Source: Thermoanaerobacter sp049701115 (lineage in GTDB: Bacteria > Bacillota > Thermoanaerobacteria > Thermoanaerobacterales > Thermoanaerobacteraceae). Taken from it: a stretch of DNA of 64,000 nt. The position numbers and the translations under genes are program-made. The notes beneath the pieces are model-generated. The model saw nothing but the letters and a program-made list of their open reading frames with translations. It had not been told where the DNA came from and did not search any database. Below, one piece after another: positions 1-8,299 of this stretch; the stretch's first letter is position 1; every line of letters begins with the position of its first letter. The DNA is taken from NCBI RefSeq assembly GCF_049701115.1, contig NZ_JBNATX010000003.1, forward strand, positions 28,619 to 92,618, read 5' to 3'.

Positions 1-844
1 AAAGTCTTTTTATGTCGTCTGGAAGAGGAGCGTAAACCGAGATTACTTTCTCTTTTAAAGGATGAAAAAAAGTAACTCTATAGGCGTGAAGAGCAGGTCT
101 ATCAATATGAAAAGTAGGTTCCCCATATAAGTCGTCTCCCACGATGGGATGCCCTATATAGTTGAGATGTACTCTTATCTGATGAGTTCTACCAGTAGCA
201 ATTTTGATTTTCAAAAGCGAAAATTCCTCTGTCGCCCTTAGCGATTTATAATAAGTAATAGCCCTATCCCCTTCTTCCGAAACCTCCCTTTCAATTGTCA
301 TAAAGGACTTCCTTTTTATAGGCATATCAATAATTCCTTCTCCCTCCAGCCTGCCTTTCACTACAGCATAGTAAAATTTGTTCATAGGTTTTACAATTTG
401 AAGATAATATTGCATAAAAGGTTCTTTTGCAAAAATGACAATACCGGATGTACCCTTGTCTAACCTGTTAACAGGCCTTATCAAAGTTTTTATACCGTTT
501 TCCTTAAAATAATAGGCAATACCATTAGCCAGCGTTCCTTCTTTATACCTTCTTGTAGGATGTACTACCATGCCTGCAGGCTTATCCACGATTAAAATTT
601 CATCATCCTCATAGCAAATTGAAAGCTCTATTTTCTGCGGCAGTATATCAGAAGAAGTATCAAAAAGAGAAAGTTCTATCACATCTCTCTCTCCCAAAAT
701 TTTCTTTACGTTTACTCTTTCGCCGTTTACGCGTATTTCTCCATGCCATTTATACATCTTAATCAATCTTGTTGAAAATCCCCTTTTTTTTAAAAAGCTC
801 TCTAAAGTAAGCCCTTTTTCATTTTTCCCCACCACAAGTTTCAT
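1..844 (-). CDS. RluA-family pseudouridine synthase (3' end cut by window)
   Basis: Converts a uridine to pseudouridine in rRNA, probably a large-subunit RluD-type site, although the exact target cannot be read from the sequence. About 281 codons are visible. The N-terminal third looks like an S4-type RNA-binding region, with 'GFSTRLIK' followed by 'RVNGERV'. The catalytic motif RLDKGTSG follows, containing the family's invariant Asp, and then GRTHQIRVHL. The ATG at 844 is preceded by GGTGAGA. The frame runs off base 1 close to the usual family C-terminus, so only a few residues are missing. It diverges from the Nudix gene across about 63 bp. Confidence 0.9.
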   Translation of the reverse strand, partial: MKLVVGKNEKGLTLESFLKKRGFSTRLIKMYKWHGEIRVNGERVNVKKILGERDVIELSLFDTSSDILPQKIELSICYEDDEILIVDKPAGMVVHPTRRYKEGTLANGIAYYFKENGIKTLIRPVNRLDKGTSGIVIFAKEPFMQYYLQIVKPMNKFYYAVVKGRLEGEGIIDMPIKRKSFMTIEREVSEEGDRAITYYKSLRATEEFSLLKIKIATGRTHQIRVHLNYIGHPIVGDDLYGEPTFHIDRPALHAYRVTFFHPLKEKVISVYAPLPDDIKRL

Positions 845-870
845 CTTCTCACCATTTTCTTTAAAATTTA

Positions 871-879
871 TGCTATAAT
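871..879 (+). promoter_or_regulatory. Extended -10 element for the Nudix gene
   Basis: TGCTATAAT, an extended -10 box (TG-N-TATAAT), lies about 29 bp before the Nudix start codon. No good -35 hexamer is present, as expected when the TG extension compensates. Confidence 0.55.
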
Positions 880-907
880 CTAAGTAAAACAACTAGTTGG
901 TGATGTT

Positions 908-1372
908 ATGAAAAAAGTAATAGTCGGCGTTGGTGGAATAGTAATAAAAGAAAATAAAGTGCTTCTCGTACGCCATACTTATGGCAGTTTCAAAGGAAAA
1001 TGGATAATACCCGGCGGACACGTGGAGGCCGGAGAAAATATAGATGACGCCATTTTAAGAGAAATAAAGGAAGAAACTTCTATTGATGCAAAAGTAAAAA
1101 ATATAATCTCTGTAAGAAGCATAATTCTGCCAGATGGCAGTTCGGAAATATACATAGTGTTCCTTTTGGACTATATTTCTGGAACACCCACACCTGACAA
1201 TGTAGAAAATGACGGTGCGGAATTTTTTGACATAGAAAAAGCCATAAGGGATGAAAAGGTAGTTTATCTTTCGAGATATCTTATTGAAAAAGTGTGGAGT
1301 AAAAGTTACAATTCTCTCACATTAGACCCTATTTACCCTTTTAATAATTCGAAATTCAAACTTTTTTCCTGA
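908..1372 (+). CDS. Nudix hydrolase
   Basis: A small (154 aa) pyrophosphohydrolase, probably acting on a nucleoside diphosphate derivative; the substrate cannot be told from sequence. The Nudix box is complete around residues 37-59: G-x5-E followed by REIKEE, which gives the metal-binding glutamates. It is a single-domain cytoplasmic protein of normal length. The last 40 bp overlap the 3' end of the convergent zinc-finger gene, so the two transcripts are antisense there. The leader is weak (GTTGGTGATGTT-ATG). Confidence 0.85.
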   Translation: MKKVIVGVGGIVIKENKVLLVRHTYGSFKGKWIIPGGHVEAGENIDDAILREIKEETSIDAKVKNIISVRSIILPDGSSEIYIVFLLDYISGTPTPDNVENDGAEFFDIEKAIRDEKVVYLSRYLIEKVWSKSYNSLTLDPIYPFNNSKFKLFS

Positions 1373-1542
1373 AACTCCCCTTTAAAAACCGCATCCAATA
1401 TATCCGTATCGTAATATATAGCTCCGCACTTTTGGCACACATAAGCTGGGACATCTTTAAATACTTTTTCTTTTCCGTTTTTCACTATCTTATATTCTAC
1501 TTTCTTTATTTCTATATTTCCACCACAAAAACATTTCTTCAC
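1333..1542 (-). CDS. YgiT-type zinc finger protein
   Basis: A protein of about 69 aa with two Cys pairs, CFCGG near the N-terminus and CQKCGA in the middle, spaced as in the YgiT/MqsA zinc-finger domain. In that family the domain sits at the N-terminus of MqsA-type antitoxins or stands alone beside a small toxin. Here it stands alone, with no HTH domain and no toxin-like neighbour. I prefer the GTG at 1542, which has AAGGAG 8 nt upstream; the in-frame GTG at 1551 would abut the ribosome-binding site. A minus-strand TTATAAT lies shortly upstream near 1580. Confidence 0.75.
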   Translation of the reverse strand: MKKCFCGGNIEIKKVEYKIVKNGKEKVFKDVPAYVCQKCGAIYYDTDILDAVFKGEFQEKSLNFELLKG

Positions 1543-1650
1543 ATAGGTCACTCCTTGATTCTTCTTTCGCTTATGCTTTTTTATTATAACACATTTTCGA
1601 CATTTTTGCTTAAAAATTTACCCTTTTCATCTTCGGAAAACTTTAATCTC

Positions 1651-1679
1651 TTGAAAAATTATTTGAAAAGTGTTAGAAT
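1651..1679 (+). promoter_or_regulatory. SigA-type promoter for pckA
   Basis: TTGAAA at 1651-1656, a 17-bp spacer, then TAGAAT at 1674-1679. This is the best promoter match before pckA and implies a leader of about 95 nt. Confidence 0.6.
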
Positions 1680-1782
1680 GTTATTGGAAATTACAATTTT
1701 ATACTCTATAAGATATTTTTTGCAATTACTGAATCGAAAAATTGCAAAAATATATTTCAAATACCAAAAGGAGGCCTTATAA

Positions 1783-3348
1783 ATGCTTCAACTTGAAAAA
1801 TTGGGTTTAATCAATTTTAAAAACGTTTACCGAAATTTGTCTGTTGCAAAACTGATAGAAGAAGCCGTAAAAAGAGAAGAGGGTGTTCTCATAAACAATG
1901 GAGCTTTTGATGTCTATACAGGAAAGTATACTGGTCGATCTCCAAACGATAAATTCATAGTAGATGACCTGGAAATACATGATGAGATCTGGTGGGAGAA
2001 CAATAAACCTATTTCTCCAGAAAAATTTGAAAAGCTCCTTAACAGATTGACTGCCTATCTACAGGAGCGAGACATCTTTATTTTTGATGGATTTGTAGGT
2101 GCAGACCCTGCGTACAGAATCCCCATAAGGGTAATAACAGAATACGCATATCAAAGCCTCATGGCAAGGCAACTTTTCATAAGACCTTCAAAAAAAGAAT
2201 TAGAAAATTTTATACCTGAATACACTTTGATAGCTGCTCCCCGTTTTAAAGCAATTCCCGAAATTGACGGTACAAATTCAGAAGCTTTCATCATATTGAA
2301 TTTTACTAAAAAGTTAATAATAATAGGCGGCAGCCAATACGGGGGAGAAATTAAAAAGGCTATTTTTACACTTATGAACTACCTAATGCCAAAAAGAGGC
2401 GTGCTTTCTATGCACTGTTCTGCCAATATGGGAAAAGATGGCGATACTGCTCTGTTTTTCGGCCTTTCTGGTACTGGAAAAACTACTTTATCTGCTGATC
2501 CCGAAAGATTTCTAATCGGAGACGACGAACACGGATGGTCTGAAAAAGGAATTTTTAACTTTGAAGGCGGATGTTACGCTAAATGCATAAACTTGTCAAG
2601 AGAAAAAGAGCCTCAAATATGGGATGCCATAAGATTCGGCGCAATTCTTGAAAACGTTATATATGATGAAGCTACAAGGGAACCTGATTACACAAGTGAT
2701 AAAATTACTGAGAATACGAGAGCAGCATATCCAATTGACTTTATACCTGGCGCAATTCAAAGTGGGGTAGGAGGACATCCCAAAACTATAATCTTCCTCA
2801 CTGCAGATGCCTTTGGAGTTCTCCCTCCTATAGCTAAACTCACAAAAGAGCAAGCAATGTACTATTTTCTATCTGGGTACACCAGCAAGCTTGCTGGAAC
2901 AGAAAGAGGAATAACAGAGCCACAGGCCACTTTTTCCACATGCTTTGGGGCTCCTTTCTTACCTCTGCCCCCAATGGTATATGCTAAAATGCTAGGAGAA
3001 AAAATTGAAAAATACGATACAAAAGTTTTTTTAGTAAATACTGGATGGTCAGGAGGGCCTTATGGAGTTGGAACACGAATAAAATTAGAATACACCAGAA
3101 GGATGGTATCAGCTGCTTTAAAAGGTGAATTAGATAAAGTAGAATTTACCAAAGACCCTATATTTAATCTTAACATCCCCGTTTCTTGCCCCGGAGTACC
3201 TCCTGAAATCTTAAACCCCAGAAATACATGGAAAGATAAAGAAGAGTATGATAAAACGGCGAAAAGACTAGCCCAGAGATTTATAGAAAATTTTCAAAAA
3301 TATAAAGACGTAAGTGAAGAAATAAAAAATGCTGGTCCTAGAATATAA
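1783..3348 (+). CDS. pckA: Phosphoenolpyruvate carboxykinase (ATP)
   Basis: Interconverts oxaloacetate + ATP and PEP + CO2 + ADP in the cytoplasm. At 521 aa it has the length of the ATP-dependent family, not the larger GTP-dependent one. Visible signatures are RSPNDKF near residue 52 (substrate binding), the kinase-1a P-loop GLSGTGKTT near 227-235, and GDDEHGW just after it (metal binding). The start follows a strong site (AAAGGAGG, 9 nt). It is monocistronic, with its own promoter and a strong terminator. In a fermentative anaerobe it may work in either direction; the sequence cannot decide. Confidence 0.97.
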   Translation: MLQLEKLGLINFKNVYRNLSVAKLIEEAVKREEGVLINNGAFDVYTGKYTGRSPNDKFIVDDLEIHDEIWWENNKPISPEKFEKLLNRLTAYLQERDIFIFDGFVGADPAYRIPIRVITEYAYQSLMARQLFIRPSKKELENFIPEYTLIAAPRFKAIPEIDGTNSEAFIILNFTKKLIIIGGSQYGGEIKKAIFTLMNYLMPKRGVLSMHCSANMGKDGDTALFFGLSGTGKTTLSADPERFLIGDDEHGWSEKGIFNFEGGCYAKCINLSREKEPQIWDAIRFGAILENVIYDEATREPDYTSDKITENTRAAYPIDFIPGAIQSGVGGHPKTIIFLTADAFGVLPPIAKLTKEQAMYYFLSGYTSKLAGTERGITEPQATFSTCFGAPFLPLPPMVYAKMLGEKIEKYDTKVFLVNTGWSGGPYGVGTRIKLEYTRRMVSAALKGELDKVEFTKDPIFNLNIPVSCPGVPPEILNPRNTWKDKEEYDKTAKRLAQRFIENFQKYKDVSEEIKNAGPRI

Positions 3349-3350
3349 AG

Positions 3351-3389
3351 AGTTCTCTCTGCGATGTGCAGAGAGAACTTTTTATTTGC
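3351..3389 (+). terminator. Rho-independent terminator of pckA
   Basis: A perfect 12-bp stem (AGTTCTCTCTGC paired with GCAGAGAGAACT) with a 5-nt GATGT loop, followed by TTTTTATTT, starting two bases after the stop codon. Confidence 0.93.
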
Positions 3390-3439
3390 CTTTTACATAT
3401 TATAAAATTGACTCTTCTAAAAAGGAGGTCTTGTAAAAT

Positions 3440-3571
3440 ATGCCTGGCAAACCTGGTAAACAAAAAAATTCTGAAAGCCAGTGGATATGGATCATAATAA
3501 TAATATTGATAATTTTACTTTTCGTACCTGGTATAATAATATTTGAAGATCCAAAAGATGAAAAAGTATAG
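3440..3571 (+). CDS. Small single-pass membrane protein (43 aa)
   Basis: ATG at 3440 follows an excellent site (AAAGGAGG, about 10 nt). The product has a polar, Lys-rich N-terminus starting MPGKPGKQKN, one very hydrophobic segment of Ile/Leu/Val (residues 17-34) and an acidic-basic tail (EDPKDEKV). It resembles the many small membrane proteins of spore formers, but I recognise no family. It lies between the pckA terminator and a second strong hairpin, so it is its own short transcription unit. Function unknown. Confidence 0.6.
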   Translation: MPGKPGKQKNSESQWIWIIIIILIILLFVPGIIIFEDPKDEKV

Positions 3572-3580
3572 AAAAATAAG

Positions 3581-3617
3581 GCGGCATTTTGCATAGTGCA
3601 AAATGCCGCTTTTATTT
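3581..3617. terminator. Bidirectional terminator between small membrane gene and rarA
   Basis: A 13-bp stem (GCGGCATTTTGCA paired with TGCAAAATGCCGC) with a TAG loop. It is followed by TTTTATTT on the plus strand and preceded by A-rich sequence, which gives a U-run on the minus strand. It serves the convergent genes at 3440 and 3612. Confidence 0.88.
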
Positions 3618-4934
3618 CCCTTTCAATTTTAAAATCTGTTCCATTCTCTCTCTTAACTTTTTTTCAAAACCTGAATCGGTAGGAATGTAATATCTTCGAC
3701 CCTTAAGATTTTCGGGCAGGCATTCCATATCAGTAACTTTCTCTTCAAAGTCATGAGCATATTTATAACCATCTCCATACCCCAATTCCTTCATCAACTT
3801 TGTATGGGCATTTCTCAAATGCATGGGAACCGGCTCGGCAAAAGTCTCCTCTGCATCTTTTTTTACCCTGTTGTAAGCTACATAAAGGGCGTTTGACTTA
3901 GGAGCTAAAGCAAGATACACAGCTGCTTGAGCAAGATTTACACTGCACTCGGGCATCCCTATATAATGAGAAGCTTCATAAGCAGCAATAGCTATGGAAA
4001 GAGCCTGTGGATCAGCCAATCCCACATCTTCTGAGGCAAATCTTATCATACGCCTTGCAATATAAAGAGGGTCTTCCCCTGCCTCCAGCATTCTGGCCAT
4101 CCAATAAAGAGCAGCGTCCCAATCACTATTTCTTAAAGACTTATGAAAAGCAGAAATCAAATTGTAATGCTCTTCTCCTGCCTTATCATAAAGTAAAGCT
4201 TTTTTCTGCATGACGTCAGAAAGAACCTCATCTGTTACAACTCTTTTGCCGTTGATAACCTTTGCTGCCATCACCGCCATCTCTAAAGTATTAAGAGCTA
4301 CTCTTGCATCTCCATTAGAAAAAACCGCAATTTTTTGGAGGGCCTCTTTATCAATCTCTACGTTGTAAAGTCCAAGTCCCCTCTCTTCATCTTTTAAAGC
4401 CCTTTCAAGAATAATTACTATATCATTTACTTCCAAGGGTTTTAACATGAAAACTCTGGAACGCGATAAAAGAGCAGAATTTACTTCGAAAGAAGGATTT
4501 TCCGTGGTAGCTCCAATCAATATTATATTTCCCTTTTCCACATGGGGCAAAAACGCATCCTGTTGCGCTTTATTAAATCTGTGAATTTCATCTATAAACA
4601 CAACAGTTTTTTGTCCATACATAGCATCTCTCTCAGCTTGGGCCATTATCTCTTTTATTTCTTTTATCCCAGAAAGCACCGCGCTAAAATTGACAAACCT
4701 AGAATTTGTCATGCTAGCTATAATCATCGCAAGGGTAGTCTTCCCTACGCCGGGAGGGCCCCAAAGTATCATAGAAGTTATGCTGTCTTTTTCTATTAGT
4801 TCTCTTAAAGCCTTACCTTTTCCTAAAATATGCTCCTGCCCGACAAATTCATCTAGAGTTTTCGGCCTCATTCTATCCGCCAATGGCCTATTATTCTCAA
4901 AATGAGCATCAAACATGGAGGTCTGCCTGTGCAT
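3612..4934 (-). CDS. rarA: Replication-associated recombination protein A (AAA+ ATPase)
   Basis: Clamp-loader-like AAA+ ATPase of the RarA/MgsA/WRNIP1 family, which acts at stalled replication forks. About 440 aa, full length. It has Walker A GPPGVGKTT near residue 60, Walker B VVFIDEIHRF near 112, the sensor-1 region GATTENPSFE, and the C-terminal MgsA tetramerisation region. I place the start at the ATG at 4934, where GGTGAT is correctly spaced. The frame is open further to an ATG at 4946 and a TTG at 4949, but these overlap the upstream gene and have no ribosome-binding site. It is co-transcribed with the HIRAN gene just upstream, whose stop overlaps the rarA ribosome-binding region. Confidence 0.95.
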   Translation of the reverse strand: MHRQTSMFDAHFENNRPLADRMRPKTLDEFVGQEHILGKGKALRELIEKDSITSMILWGPPGVGKTTLAMIIASMTNSRFVNFSAVLSGIKEIKEIMAQAERDAMYGQKTVVFIDEIHRFNKAQQDAFLPHVEKGNIILIGATTENPSFEVNSALLSRSRVFMLKPLEVNDIVIILERALKDEERGLGLYNVEIDKEALQKIAVFSNGDARVALNTLEMAVMAAKVINGKRVVTDEVLSDVMQKKALLYDKAGEEHYNLISAFHKSLRNSDWDAALYWMARMLEAGEDPLYIARRMIRFASEDVGLADPQALSIAIAAYEASHYIGMPECSVNLAQAAVYLALAPKSNALYVAYNRVKKDAEETFAEPVPMHLRNAHTKLMKELGYGDGYKYAHDFEEKVTDMECLPENLKGRRYYIPTDSGFEKKLRERMEQILKLKGK

Positions 4935-4945
4935 ATTTATCACCA

Positions 4946-5308
4946 TCAAGTCTTATTTTTATTTTTTCTCTTCTTCTTTTCCCTCACCTTAAATTTTAAG
5001 GTTATTTTTATAAAATCATCCTCTAAAAATTCAGCTATTGCATAATCCTTGCCTACAAACCTGATAGTGCCATATCCATAAGAACCAAATTTGTCATAAA
5101 GCCTACCCGCACTATAACATCCCTTAGGAACGGTTCCAACGCTATTAGCTACATAGCCAATTTTACCTAAATATGGAAGTGTTACTGCTATAGCTTCTTC
5201 GTCATAATCATTGTTATAGTCTTTCTCGAGTTTAACTATCATTCCTGGCTTTAATATACTAGAATTATAGTAGTGGTTAAGTCCTGTTATAGCAAAATAA
5301 ATTTCCAT
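4946..5308 (-). CDS. HIRAN-domain protein
   Basis: A protein of about 120 aa that is almost entirely a HIRAN domain. It shows the pattern 'PGMIVKLEKDYNNDYDEEAI', then LGKIGYVANS and AGRLYDKF, followed by a Lys/Arg-rich tail (KKKRKNKNK). In eukaryotic HLTF the HIRAN domain binds 3'-OH ssDNA ends and drives fork reversal; stand-alone bacterial copies are poorly studied. The ATG at 5308 has AAGGAG 8 nt upstream; an in-frame GTG at 5317 is less well placed. It forms a two-gene unit with rarA, with 11 nt between stop and start. Confidence 0.8.
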   Translation of the reverse strand: MEIYFAITGLNHYYNSSILKPGMIVKLEKDYNNDYDEEAIAVTLPYLGKIGYVANSVGTVPKGCYSAGRLYDKFGSYGYGTIRFVGKDYAIAEFLEDDFIKITLKFKVREKKKRKNKNKT

Positions 5309-5580
5309 TTTCACCACTCCTTCTGACGTATGAATTCAATCCACTTCTTAGTTTCTAAGCCACCCTAATTACATTTTTCTTCTAAAAAAGAAAAGGTTAA
5401 TCCTTTAAAATAAAAAGGAGTAATCAGCAAAAGCTATAAAGGGCATGAAAATCTTGAAAAAATAAGATTTACCAGTTCTAATATCAAATTCACTAATAAA
5501 TTAAAAGCTTTCCTTTATTATACCTTTTTTTCGCTATTTTTAAAATAGCAAATTAACAGTATAGGCGAAAACTCTGTCTT
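5309..5580. other. Intergenic spacer with no gene seen
   Basis: AT-rich sequence between the minus-strand HIRAN gene and the 3' end of the SDR gene. It contains a weak inverted repeat (GCTATTT/AAATAGC near 5533-5550) that may end the SDR transcript. I see no convincing ORF, promoter or RNA here. Confidence 0.4.
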
Positions 5581-6387
5581 TTAAAAATTTAATTCACTTT
5601 CTTCAATTTCAACAAGCCTTAAAGTTTCCTCCCACAGCCTTCTTTGGAGTTCCCTATCGTAAGTGATAGGCTTTGACCTTGAAGGTTTACCATTATCAAA
5701 GTACATCCCAGTGACATTATTTTCCTCAATATATTTTATTGTGTTAATCACATTTTTAGCCCCTTCCTCTACGCTTGATCCTATGGCACCCCAATTGTTT
5801 ATTAAAAGTTTGGTATTTATTACTCCCGGATGTAAGCAGTTAACATATGCTTTTCCCTTTAACCTTTCAGCAAGGTAGTAAGTAAATAAAGTTATATAAA
5901 GTTTTGAGAGTGAATAGGCTTTATAGCCATCATACCCCTTTTCTAGCTGCAAATCTTGAAAATCAATTGAAGAAGCATGTGCCATTGAACTTACATTCAA
6001 TATGTATCTAATGTCTACACCTTCTTTTAACAAAGAAATAGTAAGATAAAAAGGAGCAATGTAGTTTACCATGAAAGTCTTTTCAAAACCTCTATCTACT
6101 ATCTTCCTTTGAGGCTCAAATGTAGCAGCATTATTAAGGAGCCAATCTATATTTTTAAAAGTTTCCTTTACTGTCTTTATCATTTTGTCAAGGTCTGAAA
6201 AAGCAGAAAGGTCTCCCTTTAGCAGAAAAACATCTTTCCCTGTTCGTTCTTTTATTTCATCTGCCAGTTTATTGAGCTTTAGTTCACTTCTTCCATGGAT
6301 GACCAAATCATAACCTTCTGAAGCAAGTTTTTTTGCCACTTCTCTCCCTATACCGTCTGTAGCACCTGTTATGAGAATGACACTCAT
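5581..6387 (-). CDS. Short-chain dehydrogenase/reductase
   Basis: NAD(P)-dependent oxidoreductase of the classical SDR fold, 268 aa. It has TGATDGIG at residues 7-14 (cofactor binding), HGRSE after beta-2 (favouring NADP), NNAA in the middle, and the catalytic Ser followed by YSLSK (Y-x3-K). It resembles retinol-dehydrogenase-like SDRs, but the substrate is unknown. The start has AGGAGGG at good spacing. It lies 47 bp downstream of the MFS gene and may be the last member of the patatin/AhpD-like/MFS unit. Confidence 0.87.
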   Translation of the reverse strand: MSVILITGATDGIGREVAKKLASEGYDLVIHGRSELKLNKLADEIKERTGKDVFLLKGDLSAFSDLDKMIKTVKETFKNIDWLLNNAATFEPQRKIVDRGFEKTFMVNYIAPFYLTISLLKEGVDIRYILNVSSMAHASSIDFQDLQLEKGYDGYKAYSLSKLYITLFTYYLAERLKGKAYVNCLHPGVINTKLLINNWGAIGSSVEEGAKNVINTIKYIEENNVTGMYFDNGKPSRSKPITYDRELQRRLWEETLRLVEIEESELNF

Positions 6388-6434
6388 TTTCTTTCCCTCC
6401 TTTTATTAAATATTACCATTCAAAGTATTAATAA

Positions 6435-7691
6435 TCAATCAAAATTCATATTCAGTCTACTTAATAAAAAAGCAGTATACATTATGACTGATACCATAAT
6501 AAAAGTTGTGTAAAACCCAAAATACTTTATAAAAATTCCTCCTGCCAAAGGCAAAAAAGCCACTAATAGATTTAAACTCCCTCTTATGCCAAGATAAAGA
6601 GGTCTATCCACATCAGGAGCAATCTCTAAAAAATAAAGGTCGAAACCTATTCCTCTTCCACTGCCTATAAAACCTATTAAAAGAAATAAAATCATGTACG
6701 AAAAAAGTCCCAAAGGCTTTAGTAAAATAGCAATTATTGGTAGAGTGCCCCCTAAGAGTATGCAAATTCTCAACACCGACTTTGGGCCTAACTTTTTAGA
6801 TATCGCAGCCCACAAAAAATTTGAAAAAATATTTCCCACTATCTGTGAAATTACAAAAAAGCTTAAATAATTCATATAATTTTCGAAATTATGCTTTATA
6901 AATACGATATAAAAAGGGAGAATCATGAGGCTGAATCCAGTAAGATTTTCTACAACTATAAATTTAACAAATTCTTTATCTTTTTTTAAGATACTTACAA
7001 TTTTCTCTAAATATTCACCTAAACCATGGATATTTTCCTCTTTCTTTACGGTAGAAGGGGGTTCTTTCATAAACAAATAACCTAAAACTCCAACAAAAAG
7101 TCCAATTCCCCCTATTAAAAAGGCTATAGAGTAGTTTTTGGGGAACTCCAAAGCCCCAGGTTTAAAAATCCAGGCAACCATTAGTCCCCCAGTCAGAGAG
7201 CCAACCCCATTAAAAAACTGCTTTATTGCAAAAAAACCCCCTCTTTTCTCTGAAGGCAAAAGTTTACCTATTAAGTCTGTATAGGCGATTCCTGCAAAAC
7301 CTCCGCTCAAAGAAAATATGAATATGAGAAGATAAAAGCCTAATAATGCCAATAAAGGTTGGGTCTTTGCCAGAAGAAAAGTCACCACAGCCATTCCAAT
7401 AAAACTTAAACTCCTTATGTAAATACCTAAAATAAGGAATTGTTTTCTATAAGGAAAACCACTTTGAAAACGCCCAAAAAGCCAATTAAAAGCAACAGGA
7501 GCTCCTAACATAACGGAATATAAAGCTCCAAAAGCAACTGGACTATTGGTAAGTTGCGATATAAGAGAGGGTAGAATGGTGTTCATCTCTATCATCGTCA
7601 TAGTAAGAGCAATAAAAAAACCATGCCAGATAAACGGAAAATAAGCGTTAAAATTGTTGTCTTCAGTAAATCTCTCTCTTAATTTTTCCAA
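6435..7691 (-). CDS. Major facilitator superfamily transporter
   Basis: Integral membrane transporter of 418 aa with about 12 hydrophobic segments and a central cytoplasmic loop rich in Lys/Glu around residues 210-235. It has MFS-like loop sequences such as GRFQSGFPYRKQF after TM2-3. Substrate unknown; drug or sugar efflux is a guess. The likely start is the TTG at 7691, 7 bp after the upstream stop, with GGGGG and AGGAGA nearby. No better ATG is available before the first membrane span, so the exact start is uncertain. Part of the patatin/AhpD-like operon. Confidence 0.85.
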   Translation of the reverse strand: MEKLRERFTEDNNFNAYFPFIWHGFFIALTMTMIEMNTILPSLISQLTNSPVAFGALYSVMLGAPVAFNWLFGRFQSGFPYRKQFLILGIYIRSLSFIGMAVVTFLLAKTQPLLALLGFYLLIFIFSLSGGFAGIAYTDLIGKLLPSEKRGGFFAIKQFFNGVGSLTGGLMVAWIFKPGALEFPKNYSIAFLIGGIGLFVGVLGYLFMKEPPSTVKKEENIHGLGEYLEKIVSILKKDKEFVKFIVVENLTGFSLMILPFYIVFIKHNFENYMNYLSFFVISQIVGNIFSNFLWAAISKKLGPKSVLRICILLGGTLPIIAILLKPLGLFSYMILFLLIGFIGSGRGIGFDLYFLEIAPDVDRPLYLGIRGSLNLLVAFLPLAGGIFIKYFGFYTTFIMVSVIMYTAFLLSRLNMNFD

Positions 7692-7698
7692 TCTCCTA

Positions 7699-8274
7699 TT
7701 ACCCCCTATCGCTTTTTTTAAAAAGATTTTTTATAAGTATGAATGGTGCAAATAAAAATATGCCAAAAACTATCCCTACTTCATCCCTCAAAGTGCTATT
7801 AGAAAAAGGCTTTCTAGAAAGCCTCATCCTAAGAGCATGAAAAGCATTGCCGTGTGTATTACCTACCATAATGGCTCTAATCGCCTTCATTATGCTGTAG
7901 GCATACTCTTTGCCGTATACTTCTACAAGCCTGTCATATGCCTCTTTGTCTGGGTTTCCAGCAGTTTCAGCATAATGTTCTGCAAACATCAGAGCCACGA
8001 GCTGTTCCTCCGGCGCATCCTCGAATTCTCCTTGTAAAAGCTTTTTGATTTCCTCATTAGACATGCCTGACTTTAATGCCATCTGTGCATGAAAATAGCT
8101 ACAATAAGGGCAACCATTGACCTGGGTCACCGCCAGCATTATTCTTTCAAAGAAATCTTTATCAAGCTTTACTTTTTTCTTCGGCTTCTCAAGTCCTCTG
8201 TCGGTTAAAAAATCTTCCAAAAACCTGTAGAAAGTTTTAACATCGTAAAATCTATGTTCGCCTTCTTTATCCAT
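7699..8274 (-). CDS. AhpD-like carboxymuconolactone decarboxylase-family protein
   Basis: 191 aa. The core (about 40-130) has the AhpD-type redox motif CPYC followed by SYFHA (Cys-x2-Cys-x3-His), so a peroxidase or thiol-redox role is likely. Unusually, a C-terminal hydrophobic segment, FGIFLFAPFILIKNLF, would tether it to the membrane with the domain in the cytoplasm. The ribosome-binding site is AGGAGG. It sits between a patatin phospholipase and an MFS transporter, which suggests lipid or lipid-peroxide handling, but that is inference. Confidence 0.78.
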   Translation of the reverse strand: MDKEGEHRFYDVKTFYRFLEDFLTDRGLEKPKKKVKLDKDFFERIMLAVTQVNGCPYCSYFHAQMALKSGMSNEEIKKLLQGEFEDAPEEQLVALMFAEHYAETAGNPDKEAYDRLVEVYGKEYAYSIMKAIRAIMVGNTHGNAFHALRMRLSRKPFSNSTLRDEVGIVFGIFLFAPFILIKNLFKKSDRG

Positions 8275-8299
8275 AAAATTCTCTGCCTCCTTTTTGGAC

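Noticed and set aside
1432..1782. A 116-codon plus-strand open frame before pckA
   Set aside because: It is antisense to the zinc-finger gene, has low-complexity Phe/Tyr-rich sequence, no ribosome-binding site, and runs over the pckA promoter.
5533..5550. GCTATTT/AAATAGC as the SDR terminator
   Set aside because: A purely AT-rich short stem with no convincing U-run on the minus strand.
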